From assembly GCA_022497155.1 (NCBI GenBank), contig MU385713.1, forward strand, positions 1,054,001 to 1,118,000: a stretch of 64,000 bases of DNA, given 5' to 3'. Within the stretch, counting starts at the first letter, position 1. Each line of letters opens with the position of its first letter. The notes below the pieces were generated by a model. It saw only the letters and a program-made list of their open reading frames with translations. It had not been told where the DNA came from and ran no database searches. Below are positions 39,335 through 52,124 of the stretch, piece by piece. A program made the translations under genes and the position numbers. This DNA comes from Whalleya microplaca (taxonomy: Eukaryota > Ascomycota > Sordariomycetes > Xylariales > Xylariaceae).

Positions 39335-40300
39335 TCAGCTCATGTCCATTTCGACATCTGCTGTCGCCGTCATAACTTCTTGGGGTGTTGTGGCCTCAAT
39401 CGGACTAGGTGATACTGCTGCCGACATGGCTGCGAGCCCTTCGAAGACTGGTGGAGACATCTTAAGATTTGTAAATGTTTGGTTTAGGTCCTTGCTAACT
39501 AATTGACCCTGACGGAGATTCTCGGCGAAGAGAAAGTAACCTTCTGAGGCCTCCACAAGATATGATTGGAGGCCCTTGCTTTCCAGCTGAATGCGAGCAT
39601 TGGTGACTGGGAAATGGTTTTCGATGTATTTTGCCCAACCTCGAGCTGCAGCCTGGATATGTTCGTCCTCGCTGATACGTCTCCATCCAATCCCGAGATG
39701 AAGAGTGAAGTTGTCGATGATGGGTTGACTGTTTGTGTCTGCCGAAAGACTAGGGGTAGAAACGGTGGGAACGATATCACGCACAGGACTGCGACGTTTC
39801 GCCTGCGATTCACGGCCAGGGATGGAAACGGAGTTCAAGTCTAGTCGTTGGGACTTGCTACTTCTCAAGGATGGTCGCTCTTGTTGGTTGAGGGCACGCG
39901 CGTCTTCGTTTTTGCGGATCTCGTCTGCGGCCGCTTTCTCTTCAACCCAGGTACCAGACTGGCTACCTGCGTCGGGGACATAAGCAGAAGGAGACTTGAT
40001 GAGCATCATTCCTTCGCCATAGATCCAGCCATCTTCTGGTTCTTTGACGGGCTCAATGGTCTCGAGCTTGACCTCTTCGACATCGAGGTTGATGGCAGCC
40101 TCCTCCCTAGATCGCTTGCGGCCATTCTTCGAGGAAGCTGCGATGGGTGTCTGACCCCATGGCGAAGGAGTGCCGAAGGCCTTAGCCCGGTTGAAGAGAG
40201 AAGGTTGATGAGGAAAGGTAGGCCTGCCGAACACGCCTTGATGGGCGGCACTGGGTGGCATGGTGAGGACAGGGGACGAGGTGCGATCGAAGGAACCCAT
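39335..40300 (-). CDS. Uncharacterised protein with a disordered N-terminal half
   Basis: Single exon, 321 residues, ATG 40300. The N-terminal half is Pro/Ser-rich and disordered, with a basic patch (KNGRKRSREEA) that could serve as a nuclear signal, and a conserved-looking GWIYGEGMMLIKSPSAYVP. The C-terminal third is ordered (TLHLGIGWRRISEDEHIQAA followed by ARGWAKYIENHF), with a WAKYIENH helix and a strand-rich segment ending YLVEASEGYFLF. I do not recognise a family. It looks like a filamentous-ascomycete core protein of unknown role, perhaps nuclear. Confidence 0.65.
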   Translation of the reverse strand: MGSFDRTSSPVLTMPPSAAHQGVFGRPTFPHQPSLFNRAKAFGTPSPWGQTPIAASSKNGRKRSREEAAINLDVEEVKLETIEPVKEPEDGWIYGEGMMLIKSPSAYVPDAGSQSGTWVEEKAAADEIRKNEDARALNQQERPSLRSSKSQRLDLNSVSIPGRESQAKRRSPVRDIVPTVSTPSLSADTNSQPIIDNFTLHLGIGWRRISEDEHIQAAARGWAKYIENHFPVTNARIQLESKGLQSYLVEASEGYFLFAENLRQGQLVSKDLNQTFTNLKMSPPVFEGLAAMSAAVSPSPIEATTPQEVMTATADVEMDMS

Positions 40301-42250
40301 TTTGATCTGTTAGCACTAGATTTCAGGTGAGATATGCAACAAGATTGGTTAGATAACTGAATTTAGACCACCAATTAGGTGAGATGATGCTGTCGTGTGC
40401 TCGAAGAACCGGAGGCAGGGGGTCAAGGTCGTCTGAGGTAATCAGACGGGGAGCATCAAAGAGACAAGAACAGGGCAAGGTCAATTGATCTAGGATAAGT
40501 GAGTAAGGGTCTGAGGAAGAAGAGAGACTCAGTTTGGCGAGGCGTGACGGTTGTCTAGGGAGAGAGTCTGGGATAACAATTATGCAGGCGGCCGACAGGA
40601 CAGCAAGTATGAGGGCCGGAAGCAGGTGTGAACGGATGTGGTCTGTTTGACTGACAGGTCAAACGAGTAAGATAAGGACGAGGTGGTGTGCTGTGTGCTG
40701 TTGGGGTGTGAGTAGTTAAGGACGAGGCCGAGAGGTAGTAGGGGAGGAAGAGAGGATGAGAAGAGATAGAAGAGACACCAAGTGTGGTTGGATGGTGGGA
40801 GAATCATGTAAGAAATAGGGAAAAGAGAAAAGATGGAAGGCTAGCAGCAGGAGCTTTGCAGGTGCATGGATAAGAAAGACAGTACGGAGTAGACAAGGAT
40901 GGCCTGTGTGAGATGACGGGCGACGGTGGAGAGGGAGAAGGCAGAATTCGGTAATGGCGCCTGTTGGACGGGTAGCAGTGAGAAGCATACGCATAGGCGA
41001 GGCAGGCAGGCTAGGGAACGGAGAGTTGGTTCCTTGTGAGACGGGACGGCTGAGACCAGGCCGTGGGCAGCTTCCATGTACGCAGTGAGCAGATAGTTAC
41101 ATTAGGTATGTGGGTGGAGGCGCAGAAAAGAGAGACGGGCACGACGGGCAAGACGGGCAAGACGGGCAAGATGGGCGACATTGTCGCAAGGTGTGGAACA
41201 AGTGCGCAATGCATGTACATTACGCAGTCACCCTGGGTACGTCAAAAGGGTTGAAGGGTGCTATGTGCACAGACCACCTAGAGCAGAAGACCTCAAGATC
41301 GGGCAGTCGGGATGCAGAGCATCCATCAGTAGGTAATGAGGAAGCGACATCGACTAGGGGCACATCAAGGACGTGATTGGCCAGGCGTTGCTATAGCTTT
41401 CACACTGGGTCCCCTTTTAGTGAGATCCGAGCTTTAGCTCCTTGGCATCTGGGGCCGAAGTTCTCGTCAGATCAGCCCGGCCTCTTATTGGTCAAGTCAG
41501 ATCCTTCTGCTTTGAGCCTAGTACGAAATCCTCCTGTCCTCCTAGTCCTCCGCCGGTTATGTCCGTAGCCTATCACTCACTGTCGCTCTGACTGTCTGGG
41601 CAGCTGTCCAACATGTGTCACCCACCCCCCAAAAGAAAGACACAGGAAAAACTGATTGACCGAAAGGAAAAAGGTTTCTGGTCTCCACACACACACCAAG
41701 ACCTCGATGCAGAAACGAGACTGCCGTGAAGCTGAGGGGTGTGGTTAAGAGGGTTGAAAGTAGTAAGATGAAAGAGAAAATTTTGTGCATATGTGTGGGC
41801 GAGAACTGATGAGAGTTTCCGTCTACTTTGTTTTCTAGCCGCGTTTCCCATAATTGAGAACCCCTAATACCTACCTATTTCGTCATTTCAAACCATCTAG
41901 GTACCCGTTTGCATCTTGATACCTACGCGTTATATCGCGGTACGACAAAAGATGAAGACGCGGTATTTGCAATGGGAATGAATGTTTGAATGGTAACAGA
42001 GAAATTTAACTAACACTGACCCCAGTCGCCCATTATGAAAATACAAACAAAGAAAGCTGAAGCCTGCTTTCGCCGTCTTGAGAACCAAAAGCAGAGTGTG
42101 TCAAAGTGTCTCTGGTATGTATTACTGTAGACAAAGAACACACCATGTACAGTGTTAGACCGAAATGAGGTTCTGTTGAGCATGTTCGTAGTTAGGCGAG
42201 CTCTCATGGCATTGGCAGCTCCTTGAGGCAATGCCTACCTATCCGTTATG
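40301..42250. other. Long upstream spacer
   Basis: 1.95 kb upstream of the preceding minus-strand gene. It is GA-rich on the plus strand (CT-rich leader on the coding strand) from about 40.35 to 40.95 kb. A short tandem GACGGGCAA repeat lies at 41133-41178. No gene was supported. Confidence 0.6.
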
Positions 42251-43416
42251 TCAATGTCTTCCTGTATCATCTAGGAACCCTCCCCCGCGATGTCTAGACG
42301 CTTCATGAAATAGCGTCGAGTCGTCTGAATTCTCCCGGCCACCGTAGAGGCCCCGGAATCCAGGCGTCTCTATGCCCGATGGACTGCGAGTATTGTCTGG
42401 CCTTCCTCGGCTAGCACCAGATCGATATCCAGATCGGAGAGTCATACGTGGAACGGGCGCCGTGTATGAGCCCTGGAGACGACTCTGATGGCGTGCCTCT
42501 GGGAGATGCTGCGGTGTTTGGGGCTGCGACGACCCCGGAATAGAATCGTCATAAATTCTCAACCGAGCAGAATCTGGCGCTTCTGCACGCTCTAGCTCAT
42601 TATTTCGCGTCGGTGAGCCAGAATCGGAGCGGGCAAATCGTGGTGATGGCGATGGCAAGCTGTGGCTTGGGGAGCGGACGATGGACTCCACGAATCTCAC
42701 TGCTGAGCTAACAAGTCTTCCTGTTCCTCCGCGGGACTGCGGTGACAAGGTTAGCTAGAGCTTAAACGGCCACATGGTTCTTGCTAACTAGAGAGCTTGG
42801 GCGAATCTCTGTCCTTGTATCTCTTAGAGACGATCGTCGAGGCGGTGTTGCTGGTGGCCCTGACCCCAGATCATCGCGTCGAAGCTGTGACTGACTGCTG
42901 TTCTGGGTCTACCAACTCGCATCATTAGCTTCATTGTTAATTTTAATGGATATAGTACCGCACCGAAGGCAGAGTGTGTGTATCTGAGACAACTCGCGAT
43001 TCCGTCGAGAACGGCGGAGGGAGCGTCATTGGCAAGTTACCCCAACTTGGGCGAGGGGGCATAGCTGATGAGCTTGAATTTCCACTCTGCGAAGAACTCG
43101 GCATGCCTTGGGAGCTGCTCTCGCCAGAATCAAGAACTTTCATCGGGCGCCGAGGTGGACACTCTAGCAGCCGAGGGCTCTCTTTGAGGTCTGTCAGCGA
43201 GGGCACCTTGGAAACACTCTGTGAATTGATTTTCTTCGTGTCACAGTGGACCGACTCATGGCTCTTACGGGCGGCCGAGCCTTTCTTCCTGGGACTGGGA
43301 GGAAGCTGTCCTAGTGCATCTTCTCGAGCAAGGTACTTCTTGAAGCGAAGATGACGTTCGAACTCCTTGACCTCCGCCATGGTCAAGGAGATGGTGGTCG
43401 GTGGCAGACGCAGCAT
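42251..43416 (-). CDS. Uncharacterised disordered protein
   Basis: Three exons, complement(42251..42736, 42789..42908, 42964..43416), introns of 52 and 55 nt, all phase 0; 352 residues. A second in-frame ATG at 43380 (MAEVKEFERHLRFKK) may be the true start. Only the N-terminus looks ordered (KEFERHLRFKKYLAREDALG, helical). The rest is Ser/Pro/Arg-rich with short basic patches and many possible SP phosphosites. No family recognised. Splice junctions join open frames cleanly (TLPS|TQNSSQSQ and PSSL|SRGGTGRL), which supports the model. Confidence 0.6.
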
Positions 43417-45675
43417 ATCGTCCGAAGCAAGCAGCTGATAATGAGAGCCGGCTTGTGAAGGAGACAGAAGATCATGATGGAGAGAGGCCTAAGAAGCCTG
43501 AAGTTTTAAAGACACAGAATCCTTAATCTGGACCGGAAGTTGCAATCATGGGAATTAGATAAAGGGAATAGGTTGCCCTTCGCTACATGATACACTTCCT
43601 TCTTAGATGACAAAAAGGAATCTGCTACTCAGGCAGCGACGACTGCACTATGGTAGCTTGTGTACCACACATATGTTACCTACTAAGTAGGTAAGGTAAT
43701 ATGCAGCAAATGTATGTGGCAGATGCTAAGGCACTGGATTCATGTAGGTATTGAGGTGGATATTTGTCATATATGCATTCTCACATGCTCTCTGCCAGAC
43801 GTAGGGTTATTGACTGGCAACCTTGGATAGACTCTAGAAACCCCCCTTACTTCCAGGCTGCTTACCCAATTACTAGATGATAAAACTGATAGACAATATT
43901 TGAATCTGGGATCGTGGAGCTGTTGGACCCTGAAACCCGCACCGTCATCTTCTCTCTATACATGTATAATTGTCTAAGTGTTATTAACTTAACTCCTCGG
44001 ACTCTTTTGTATGTACAACTTCATACACCATTAGACCTTGAAGCGATCTAAGACCTTACAATATGAATGCGATATATTAATACACTTGTATCAACTTATG
44101 TTGATCATATTTGTCGATGCAGGTTGAGCAAGAGCCAAAACCTGCCAAGGAAATTAAAGTGACGTTATCCTTAAGCCGAGTATAAGCACATAAACTTATG
44201 CAATAGAAGAGAACATTATGATTAGCCCTTTGAGACCCCGATAACATACTTGTTCAAGAGAACACTATCCATTTGCCAAATTTGAGCAGATCATTATTCT
44301 TCACAATGTTCATCTGCCGTGTAAGTCATTAGGCGTTTGTGGTACATGCTTTCATACCTAGCACCTAGGTACCTAAATAGTAGCGTCTGCCACGTACCTC
44401 GTAACCTTTAATGGGCTTTGTGAATACTGGGCCCTCAAGCGTGGGCGGGAAGGTCGGTAAATCCAAGGCCAAAGGTTGTGTAGATTAGCGTAGATTACCA
44501 CTGTAACGATTAGGCCCGCCTAAGGGAAGCCTAATATACGGCCCAATCAACTCTCAACCACGCCGCCACGATTTCCTTACTGGACCGAGTGTGGATATTC
44601 TGGGACAGCCTGGGACAGCCACTCCCTTAAATTATTAGCATCGACCATCGATTGATACCAGCTATGGGGCCTTACCAGCAGCGCAGTACGCGCTGTAGTA
44701 TGTGCTGTGAGTAGCCTGTAACCTAGGTTAATGCCAGTGGTCATTAGCGTATCTATGTACATATGTACATACATTGATCAGTACTGCGAGTACACCACCT
44801 GGGCAGTACATCTGTACCTCTGTACATCTGTATGTATGTACGTGTGCCCTTGTCCATGCAATTGATGCATGCACTTTTGGGGGCAATACGGAGTACGCAG
44901 TACGCAGTACGGGCGTGATTTTGATGAGTGTTCTTGTCTGTCGAGTCCGACTGTCTGTCTGTCAACAGGTATCGTGCCGTGTAAAAATTATATGCGGTAC
45001 ACAAGAACAACAAGGACAATAACCACCACAGTAACAGCAACAGCAACAGCAACAGCAGCAGCAGCAACAGCAGAGATACCATTCTTACTGACACTATTCA
45101 CACCATCTCCTTTCTTCCACCACTTCTTCTTCTTCTTCATCATCCTCTTTTCTGCCAACCGAATCTTTCATCTGTCCTGCCCCCCCGTGCCGTCCCGCCC
45201 TATCCTATCCTAATGCTTTCGCCCTCCAGCCCTTCGAAACGAAGATACGCCGCACTAGCATCTCTAATACCGCTAGTCGTTGGGTTCTGTCAGACAACAG
45301 GGTCGTTGAATTTCTAAATTCATTTTTCCCCCTTCTCACCCCCGTGCTGGGCCAAGAAAAATAAAGAAGGATCCTCGCCAGACAGCCTGCATTCGAGGGC
45401 TCAAGGTACCTCTTCGATGGTCTCCCCCGTTGACGACACGCCAGCGGGCATCAATTCATAATACAGGATTTCCGTCCCTTCGCCTACGGACTAAACAGGG
45501 TTACTTTGCAGCATCGTTCCCGATACCCACTCTCCCTCCGTCGCTCTTTTGATCCTGAACCGCCAGTCCCTAATAATAGTCTTACTATCGTCGTTCGATC
45601 GAGATCGAGCCCAAGCCCAGGCATTCGAGCTATATCTCGACCCTTGCCGAGTGCTTCGCCCGCTTTTCTGTCACC
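43417..45675. other. Long divergent spacer, probable long 5' leader of the kinase gene
   Basis: 2.3 kb between two divergent start codons. It contains CAGCAA/CAACAG repeats (about 45030-45075) and GTACGCA repeats near 44893. The last about 450 bp is rich in pyrimidines (TTCTTCTTC, CCCTCTCC), a look common for long fungal 5' UTRs. No gene visible. Confidence 0.6.
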
Positions 45676-48178
45676 ATGAATAACGATCTCAGTCTCTCCA
45701 GAGCCCTGGGCGGTCTTCGCATTGCAAATCCAGACGACGCCTCTTCGAGTCCGCCCCGAGACCTTCCTGAAGAAGCTAATGCACCCGTGTCAAGCCAACC
45801 CACTGCCGATATCCCCGCCTCCGATTTCGAACTACACACCAGACAAAGCATACCCCATATGACTGACTCGTCCATGATGGGGATGCCTGGTGTGCCAGTC
45901 GACGCCCAGAGTCAGGTATCTGCCTATTCACAAAATGGAGCGATATCCTATGCAAATCCCTCGTCCCGGCCCCCTTCTGGTCTGTACAGCACGACAACGG
46001 CAGCAGGGCGTGACCAGGCCGCCAACTCCTACCACATCCTGAGGACAGAACCGTCGAGGAACCCTGTATATAATACATCCGAGTCACGAACGCCCTCAGA
46101 ATATGCGCCTAGCGTCCCTTCTCGTGAATCGAGCCATCGAGACCGATCGTACCATCAAACCCGTCAGTTAGCTGTAGCGGCTGGCAGTGGCCCTCTGCCT
46201 CCTAGGCGGAGCTCAAAAGGCATGGGTGGTGGTTATGCATCGATTCCTGGCGTTCCAACTGTGCCCGAACCCCGTGGTCTGCCACCAGACCTGACAGTAT
46301 CGAAGAGCAGCGAAGATTGGAAAGATCGAGGTGCCGCTGTGTCGATGCGAAAGGAAGTAGACGCGAATGGGAAAACAGTCATGAGGTCGGTGAAGAAGGG
46401 TGTTCGCGATTTCTCTTTTGGTCGGATTCTAGGAGAAGGATCATACAGTACTGTATATCTTGCTACAGACCGGCAAACATTGAAGGAGTACGCGGTCAAG
46501 GTGCTCGAGAAGAAGCACATCATAAGGGAAAGAAAGATCAAGTATGTCAATATCGAAAAGGACACACTTAATCGCCTTACGGAACACCCTGGCATCGTAC
46601 GTCTTTACTATACCTTCCAGGACGAGACGTCGCTCTACTATGTCTTGGATCTCTGTACTGGTGGTGAACTCTTAGGCATCTTGAAGAAGACAGGCACATT
46701 CGATATAGAGTGTACGAGATTCTTTGGGGCCCAGATCCTGGATTCTATTGAGTACATGCATTCACGCGGAGTCATACACCGAGATCTGAAGCCTGAGAAT
46801 GTTCTTCTCGATGATCAGCTGCACATCAAGATCACCGATTTTGGAACCGCTCGACTGTTGACTGACCCGAGAGCACCCCAAGCCCCTCCCAGAATTGAAG
46901 ATACAGGGACCAGCTCGAGGAGTAAAGACCAGCAGGACGACAGCCGGGCAGCATCTTTCGTGGGCACAGCTGAATATGTCAGCCCTGAACTTCTTACCAA
47001 CAAGAACGCGTGCAAGGCCAGCGACTTGTGGGCTTATGGTTGTATCGTCTATCAGCTCCTCGCGGGGCGACCGCCCTTCAAGGCCGGTTCTGAGTATTTG
47101 ACCTTCCAGAAAATTGTGAATCTCGAGTACGATTTCCCCGCTGGATTTCCTCCGGCTGCACGGGACTTGGTCGAGCGGTGTTTAGTTCTAGATCCCGCAA
47201 GGAGGCTTACCATTGAGCATATAAAAAATCATGAATTTTTCACCGGCCAGCAGTTTGGCAAGGCTTTGTGGAGACAGAAGGCGCCTCGCTTACGTCCCTA
47301 TGTACCACCAACACAGGAGCCTAAGATCATCCAACTGAATGGAATGCCTAATAACCAGCCCCCTACCTCGTCCTCTAGACCCCCCACAACAGGAAATGGG
47401 ATGAATGGCTCCGCTCGATCGCCGGGTAGAATTATTACAGATATCCCTCCACCATCTCAACTAGATATTGAGTGGTCTCCGGTACTGACAAAGACTAATG
47501 AGAGGATCCTAAGACTTGGCGACCTTATGGTCTTGTCTGCGCCCATTCCAAACAGTCCGTACAGTAAAGGTGACGAGGGCCATAGGAAATTCTCTCGTTT
47601 CTTTGGGGGCAGCACCACGAAGAAGAGACAGCGATTAGTCATGATCACGTCTAGCGGGCGGATTGTCTTAGCACCAGCTGGTGGTGAAGAGAAGAAGGCG
47701 AAACAAGAGATTTCACTTCTGGCACCCGATTGCACTTGGAAGACTCAGGTTGATGCCAAGGGGCAGACCGTTTGGTGTGTTGATTCAGTAAGTCCGGCCC
47801 ATAAAATCCGAGTTATGTCTTGTTTACAGATTGTAGGGCGGTGTTCACTACACCTTTGAAGACGCCAAACCGCCTTCTTCACTTGATCCGCCCCGACCCA
47901 GCGCGGAGGATTGGCTGGAATGTCTACAGCAAGCCAAAGATATTGCCCTCTCCGTCAATCGCTCTGGTTCATATGCCAGCGACAATGGATTTGGAGAAAT
48001 GTCGTCATCGATGTCGAGCCCGGCGAGTACTTTTGGCCCAGAGAGTTACAGTGTTAATGATAGGTCTCATCGAAACCATCTCAGTAAGAGCCAAGCAAGT
48101 CTGGAGGATTCGGCGAGCACGAAGCGCAACCGGTTTAGCAAACGACAATCCAAGCAGGGACTAGGTTCGGCTTTCTAA
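45676..48178 (+). CDS. PDK1-type serine/threonine kinase (Pkh/Ksg1 family)
   Basis: Two exons, 45676-47787 and 47837-48178 (49-nt intron); 817 residues. AGC-family master kinase that phosphorylates the activation loops of other AGC kinases downstream of sphingolipid/membrane signals. Kinase domain about 245-521: Gly loop GEGSYSTVYLA, Lys275 (AVKVLEKKHI), catalytic loop HRDLKPEN (Asp370), DFGTA (Asp388), and activation loop ASFVGTAEYVSPELL with Ser427 as the autophosphorylation site. An insert of about 35 residues lies between DFG and the activation loop. The ~240-residue N-terminus is disordered. The C-terminal part (QRLVMITSSGRIVLAP to DWLECLQQAKDIAL) forms a PH-like domain as in PDK1. Kinase type is firm; it may be one of two paralogues, as fungi often have two. 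Confidence 0.92.
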
Positions 48179-50108
48179 GGAATCGTCACACCGACAAGCT
48201 TGGAAACCTCTTCTCATATCGAGCAATTCGGATTACACAAATCCTATGATTCCACTGGGACCAACCCGGCTCTATTTTTCCATATGCGGCATGTTCTAGC
48301 GAGGCGTAGGCTTAGGTAGCTTTTGATGATATTTGAAGGTGGTGTCCCAAATCATGACATGAGCACACAATACATTTTCGTCGGGTTTTTTACTTGCCCT
48401 GTTACCACCCTACTTACTCCCTTCTGTTGAAGCATACGGCATCATATTTTTAGATGGACTAGAAGGAAGGATTACACCCACACCACACCACGCCCAGCCC
48501 CTACATCGCATTCCCTAATATAATACTACTACACTACATATTACAACCCTTGGATCATGGAGAGGGAAGGGGTGGGGGGAAGGGAATGGCCGGTGGGGGG
48601 TTTTTAAAAGAAGAGATCAAGAAAGTTCGCCACAATTCGTGGCCTCAGTCAGTTGTTCAGCTCACAGAAGTTTTTATGTTTGATAATAGGTATGTAGGAG
48701 GGCACTGATGACTTTGATCAGTTGTCGATAGCAGTAAGGAGGTGTTGTAGGAAGAAAGAAGAAGAAGAAGCGGTGGTGCGAGAAAGCTCCCAAATGTACT
48801 ACGGAGCTGCTAGCAGCAGATGCGCGGTGTATGTAAGAAAGAGAGAGAGAGACAAGCAAGCAAGCCAAGTTGCAGAGAGAGAAAAGAAGAGAATTGAAAA
48901 ACTTGGCAAGTATGGCATGACGGCGCTACATACCGGTACCTATATCCTAGTTATTGAGGGATTGTATGTATGTACATGTGAGGAAAAAGTCTTATATCCC
49001 AAGCCAGCTAGGTATGTAGAGACAGACAGACGGACAGACAGACTAGGATGGAAAATACCAATACTTCAGTTCAAATGCATACCTATTCCTATTCCTTGGA
49101 AGTTCAACTACCCCATATGTAGAGTAGAGTATCAAACCGGAATTACATTGCCTGTGGAGTCCGTTTGAGTTGCATACACGAGTCAGCAACCGCCTATTGG
49201 AACTTGGAACTTGTGTGTGTCCGTCCCGCACGTAGCCAAGTTCTAGCGATATCAGGTAAGCTAGGGGTGTTTTTGAATTGGTGGACACGCCGCGCCGCTA
49301 TGGTATGTATGTATGTATATATGTATGCAGGTATATATTCCACGGGTCCCGTGTCCCGCGTCCCGTTACCCCGTTGTCCCATCGGAAATGGTGAGATCTA
49401 AAAATGGCAAAGGCAGTGGTAGGTATAGCATCAAGAATCACTTGTCAAGTCAACCGCAACTATGTACGAAGTTGTGCTCAATGTCCAATAGAATACAGCC
49501 TAGTAGATTGATTACCTAACAATGTGGCGTAGTAGAGTCGCGTTCTCAGCTTACATAACTAGGTACGTACCTTAGCCACCTTCCCTCAGCCACGCCTTGC
49601 CGCCTGGCCTATCTGGATTGGACTTTTTTTCTTCCATAAGCCAAACAAGCCAGCAGCTGTCAAACTCGAATTAGAGTGTTCCATCCAGTCCTGTCCTGTC
49701 CTTTCCCCCATCCATTCTGAATTCCGATTGATATCGCGACGAGGCGGACACGCGCTCCTTTGACACCTTACATACTACAACGTACCTACTAAGAATAAAC
49801 CGGGACCCAACGACCCCTCCCCATCCTAAAATCGCAAATCGCAATCCAGCGGTCGCACGTCGCACGTACACACATCATTTATTATTACTATAGCCTGGTC
49901 TGGTCCACTGTCTGTCTACTTAACCTTAGTGCACAGGCGCTGCCGCTGCTGCTGCTGCTGCTGCCACTGCTGTCACCATTGCTGGAGAAAGTCAAGTCTC
50001 ACAAACAAAGAAAGATTACCTTGCCTTACCTACTTAGTAGGTAGGTATTACATACTAGACAGCTACTACTGTACGGATTAGAGACAGTCAGTCAGTCAGT
50101 CAGTCATC
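48179..50108. other. Spacer with simple repeats upstream of SNF12-like gene
   Basis: 1.9 kb. It holds the kinase 3' UTR, purine-rich sequence near 48750-48900, GTATGTAT runs (about 49300), a CTG-type trinucleotide run (about 49940-49970), and CAGT repeats at 50085-50104 immediately before the next ATG. No gene supported. Confidence 0.6.
50085..50104 (+). repeat. (CAGT)5 in the presumed 5' leader of the SNF12-like gene
   Basis: Five perfect CAGT units end four bases before ATG 50109, so they lie in the translated gene's immediate leader. Confidence 0.8.
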
Positions 50109-52124
50109 ATGATGCAGCCCGGCTACCGCCCCTACCCGCAGCAGCAGGTACCGCAGCGTACCCCCCATTCGGCCGGCCAGCGACGAGGAGGCATTGGTAT
50201 GTACATATTCCACACGGTTTACAGATATATGACTTATTATGCTTTGATGTCGTGTTTTAATTGTTGGCGATCCAGCAAAATAACCCCACCCGCGGCTCCA
50301 CTGATCATTAGCCATTGCCAATCCATCCGTCCATGAATTCCACACTACCAAGCTCCTGCAAGCTAGCAGCTTACCTGCCCTTCTCTTTTGTGTTCTGTGT
50401 GTCGTCTTGTGTTGTGCTGTGCTGTTCTGTATAACCCCCCCTTTCAGCCTCTCCTCCAGCCCGCTTCAGCTTCAGCTCTTCCCGACTCTCCGATTCCCCC
50501 TTAATCTTCCGATCTGATCTCAGGCTTATCCGTGTTATGATCATGCAGGTCCCATGATGTCGTCCGGTCCCCATCACCAAGTCCCCTTGACCCAGGCGCA
50601 GATCGCCCAGCAGCAACAGGCGGCTGCCATGCAGGTCGAGATGGCTAAGCGTCGGAGCCGGAAGCCGACGGACAAGAACCTCCCCGATAACGTCGACCAC
50701 TGCACCATCGGCGACGTGGCGGCGCGATACAGGGACCTCCGGGAGTTCGAGAGGCGGCTCGATGCCACCATGACGCGCAAGCGCCTCGATATTGTCGACT
50801 CGGTGAATCGCAGTGTCAAGGTAAGGGGTTCAGTTCAGGGTTCACGCGTTTTTTCTTCGCGTATGTGATACGATAAGATAAGCCTTTGCTGACCGGGAGT
50901 GCGATTCTAGCGGTGGAAGACGCTACGGATCTGGATCACCAACACGGCGGAAGACCAGGTCTGGCAAGGGAGCGCCCTGAATGTTGACACCTTCGACTTC
51001 AGCTCGAATCTCGAGCCAACATACCGTGTCAAGATCGAAGGGCGGTTGTTGGATGACGATGATGATCTCGACAAGGACGATGAGAGCGAAGAGAGCAAGA
51101 GCAAATCTGACGACCCTGATCGTATGGACGAAGACCCGCCGGCAGACGCGAAGTCGAAGACCCCGAAGGCCCCCAAGTACAGGTTCTCCCATTTCTTCAA
51201 GGCCCTGAGCGTGGATTTCCCCAGGAATCAGAAAGGCGTCGACCAGAGCGTTGAATGGAAGAAACCGGAGCGCGCCGGCGTCTCGACTAACCTCCCTGCC
51301 GCGGCCGACTTCGACGAGTTGACGTTCAAGCGCAGTGGGGACGAGAACCTCAATGTTACGATCAACCTCTTCAGACACGAGGAACCCGAGCGTTATGCCA
51401 TAAGCCCAGAGCTGGAGGATGTTGTTGACATGCCCGAGGCTACGCGCCAGGACATTGTCATGGGCATTTGGGAGTATATTAAGCTTATGGGCCTCCAGGA
51501 GGATGAGGACAAGCGCACTTTCCGCTGTGATGATCTCTTAAGAAAGGTAAGGAGTGGCTGCTCTGAAGTATATGAATATGTATCTGACCGCTTTGCTAGG
51601 CTTTCGGTTTCGATTCGGGCTCGATCCCGCAATTACATGACTATATCACACCGCATTTGACACCTCTTCCCCCGGTCAAGCTTCCCTACACCATCCGGCT
51701 CGACGAGGAGTTCCACAAGGATCCTCAACCTACCGTCTACGATGTCCGCGTAGCCGTCGACGACCCATTGCGCGAGAAGATGGTATCCTTCCTGAACAAT
51801 GCCGGCTACGCCAACATGCTGAAGGAGGTGGCGTCGCTGGACGACCAGCTCGCGATCATCGTGCAGGCGGTGCACGTGTCGAAGGCCAAGCACGCGTTCC
51901 TGACGCTGCTGAGCGAGGACCCGGCGACGTTCGTGCGCAACTGGCTGAGCTCGCAGAACCGCGACCTCGAGGTGATCATGGGCGAGGCGATGCGGGGCGG
52001 CGGCGAGGACGCGAGCGGCGACGAGTGGCGGAAGGGCGGCAAGGAGAGCGTCTGGTCGACCGTCAACGCCCGCGAGAGCGTCACGGTCATGCTGTCTAAG
52101 CAACCGGCACAGCCGCAGCGCTAA
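50109..52124 (+). CDS. SNF12: SWI/SNF-family remodeller subunit with SWIB domain, Snf12/Rsc6-like
   Basis: Four exons, 50109-50196, 50549-50820, 50911-51546 and 51600-52124; 506 residues. Introns are 352, 90 and 53 nt. BAF60/SMARCD-type subunit of nuclear SWI/SNF or RSC complexes. The N-terminus is Gln/Pro-rich; then MAKRRSRKPTDKNLPDNVDH and VAARYRDLREFERRLDATMT match the conserved BAF60 N-terminal module. The SWIB/MDM2 domain (about 285-370) reads YAISPELEDVVDMPEATRQD, IVMGIWEYIKLMGLQEDEDK, and FRCDDLLRK followed by AFGFDSGSIPQLHDYITPHL. A Lys/Asp/Glu-rich insert splits the middle. Whether it serves SWI/SNF, RSC or both cannot be told from sequence. Confidence 0.9.
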
